From Streptomyces achromogenes (GTDB taxonomy: Bacteria; Actinomycetota; Actinomycetes; Streptomycetales; Streptomycetaceae): a DNA stretch of 64,000 nt. The stretch's first letter is position 1. Every line of letters starts with the position of its first letter. A program made the translations under genes and the position numbers. The DNA lies in contig NZ_JAUSYH010000001.1 of NCBI RefSeq assembly GCF_030816715.1, forward strand, positions 1,054,001 to 1,118,000, written 5' to 3'. Shown piece by piece: positions 63,236 to 64,000 of the stretch. Under the pieces are notes generated by a model, which worked only from the letters and a program-made list of their open reading frames with translations, was not told the origin of the DNA and did not search any database.

Positions 63236-64000
63236 GCGTGCTGCTGACGAGCGACGCCGGCGGCGTGCGGACACTGACCCTGAACCGGCCGCACCGCAGG
63301 AACGCCATCGACGCCGAGCTGTGGGAGGCCCTGCGTGAAGCCCTCGCGGCGGCGGGCGGCGACCGGTCCGTCCGGGCGCTGGTCCTGACCGGGGCGGGCG
63401 GCGCGTTCTGCTCCGGTGCGGACATTCCCGAGCGGGTCAGCAGCGCCCACCCGCTGTACCGGATGCGGCCCCTGACCGAGGTGACGCTGCTGCTGCACGA
63501 AACTGCCCGTGCCCACGGTCGCCAAGGTGACGGGGGCGGCGGTGGGAGCGGGCTGGAACCTGGCGCTCGGCTGCGATCTGGTGGTCGCCACGCCCCAGGC
63601 GCGCTTCTCGCAGATCTTCGCCCGACGCGGGCTGTCCCCGGACTGCGGCGGCTCCTGGCTGCTGCCGAGACTCGTCGGGTTGCAGCAGGCCAAGCGGCTC
63701 GCGCTGCTCGCGGAGACGATCGACGCCGAGGAGGCGAAGGCGCTGGGCCTGGTGACCTGGGTGACGGACACCGAGGAGGTGGACACCTTCGTCGACGACC
63801 TGACCGCCCGGCTGGTGGCCGGTCCCCCGGTGGCCCACGCCCAGACCAAGGCCCTGCTGAACGAGGGCATCGACCGCACCTTGCGGGACGCCCTGGCGAA
63901 CGAGGCGAAGGCACAGGCGGTGAACTTCGCGGGCGCGGACGTCCGCGAGGCGTACGCCGCGTTCGCCGCGCGACGCGAACCACTCTTCACGGGCCGCTGG
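63232..64000 (+). pseudogene. Enoyl-CoA hydratase/isomerase, one-base insertion near 63501, runs off the window
   Basis: GTG 63232 starts SVLLTSDAGGVRTLTLNRPH; RRNAIDAELWEAL and the oxyanion AFCSGADIPERV follow. After LLLHE near 63500 the frame breaks. In the +1 frame it resumes as LPVPTVAKVTGAAVGAGWNL, LGCDLVVATPQARFSQIFAR, GLSPDCGGSWLLPRLVG and on to the window end. One extra A in GAAACTG (expected GAACTG) explains it. Everything either side is well conserved, so a base-call error is as likely as a mutation. Last visible gene of the 57.5 kb operon. Confidence 0.75.

Overview
The DNA is about 70% GC with GTG/TTG starts, AGGAGG-like ribosome sites, Tat signal peptides, F420-type enzymes and strings of ATGA/GTGA overlaps. 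All of this points to an actinomycete, most likely Streptomyces. No RNA genes, insertion sequences, CRISPR arrays or origins were recognised.

Left arm (1-9.5 kb): a secreted plant-polysaccharide locus that looks aimed at pectin rhamnogalacturonan I. It holds a GH53 galactanase (broken by a stop), a Tat-exported esterase, a GH43 galactanase-like enzyme with a C-terminal binding module, an SGNH rhamnogalacturonan acetylesterase (frameshifted), a GH2 beta-galactosidase-like enzyme (frameshifted) and a PL9-like beta-helix protein. Two LacI-type boxes sharing GTGGGAGCGTTC lie upstream of genes here. From 9.5 to 10.7 kb there is only a strong hairpin and a MarR-like remnant.

Right part (10.7-64 kb): one very large CoA-ester catabolic island. 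It has 4 acyl-CoA ligases, 6 acyl-CoA dehydrogenases (two as alpha/beta-type split pairs), 4 enoyl-CoA hydratases, 6 SDRs, 3 CaiB/BaiF CoA-transferases, a thiolase, a DUF35-thiolase fusion resembling steroid side-chain aldolases, a split B12 mutase, and an ACAD10/11-type dehydrogenase paired with an APH-type kinase. Oxygenases are a Rieske protein with a KshB-like reductase, a P450 with its ferredoxin, a TauD-type dioxygenase and an F420-type luciferase-fold enzyme. Two amidohydrolases, an aldehyde dehydrogenase, an orphan binding lipoprotein, three TetR regulators and one GntR regulator complete it. The layout fits activation, hydroxylation, beta-oxidation and side-chain cleavage of a branched or cyclic (steroid- or terpenoid-like) acid; the substrate cannot be read from the sequence.

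The island is tied together by a recurrent inverted repeat, consensus (T/C)GAGAA-N5-TTCTC(A/G), at nine intergenic or gene-start loci between 13.3 and 57.5 kb, often as pairs exactly 22 bp apart. I see none in the pectin arm. This looks like an undescribed regulon; the TetR genes at 16.7 kb and 53.2 kb are the best candidate regulators. A second shared promoter element (TTGACA followed by GG(T/C)CTGACCTTT) precedes the 54.7 and 57.5 kb operons and may belong to the FadR-type GntR gene between them.

Between 29.9 and 31.3 kb lies gene debris: head and tail pieces of a GMC oxidoreductase and an SDR tail surround an intact snapalysin-like protease gene. Several conserved genes carry single-base indels (about 4.84, 4.9, 5.49, 7.43, 27.5, 36.76 and 63.5 kb), so sequence error and real decay must be told apart before any of them is called dead.
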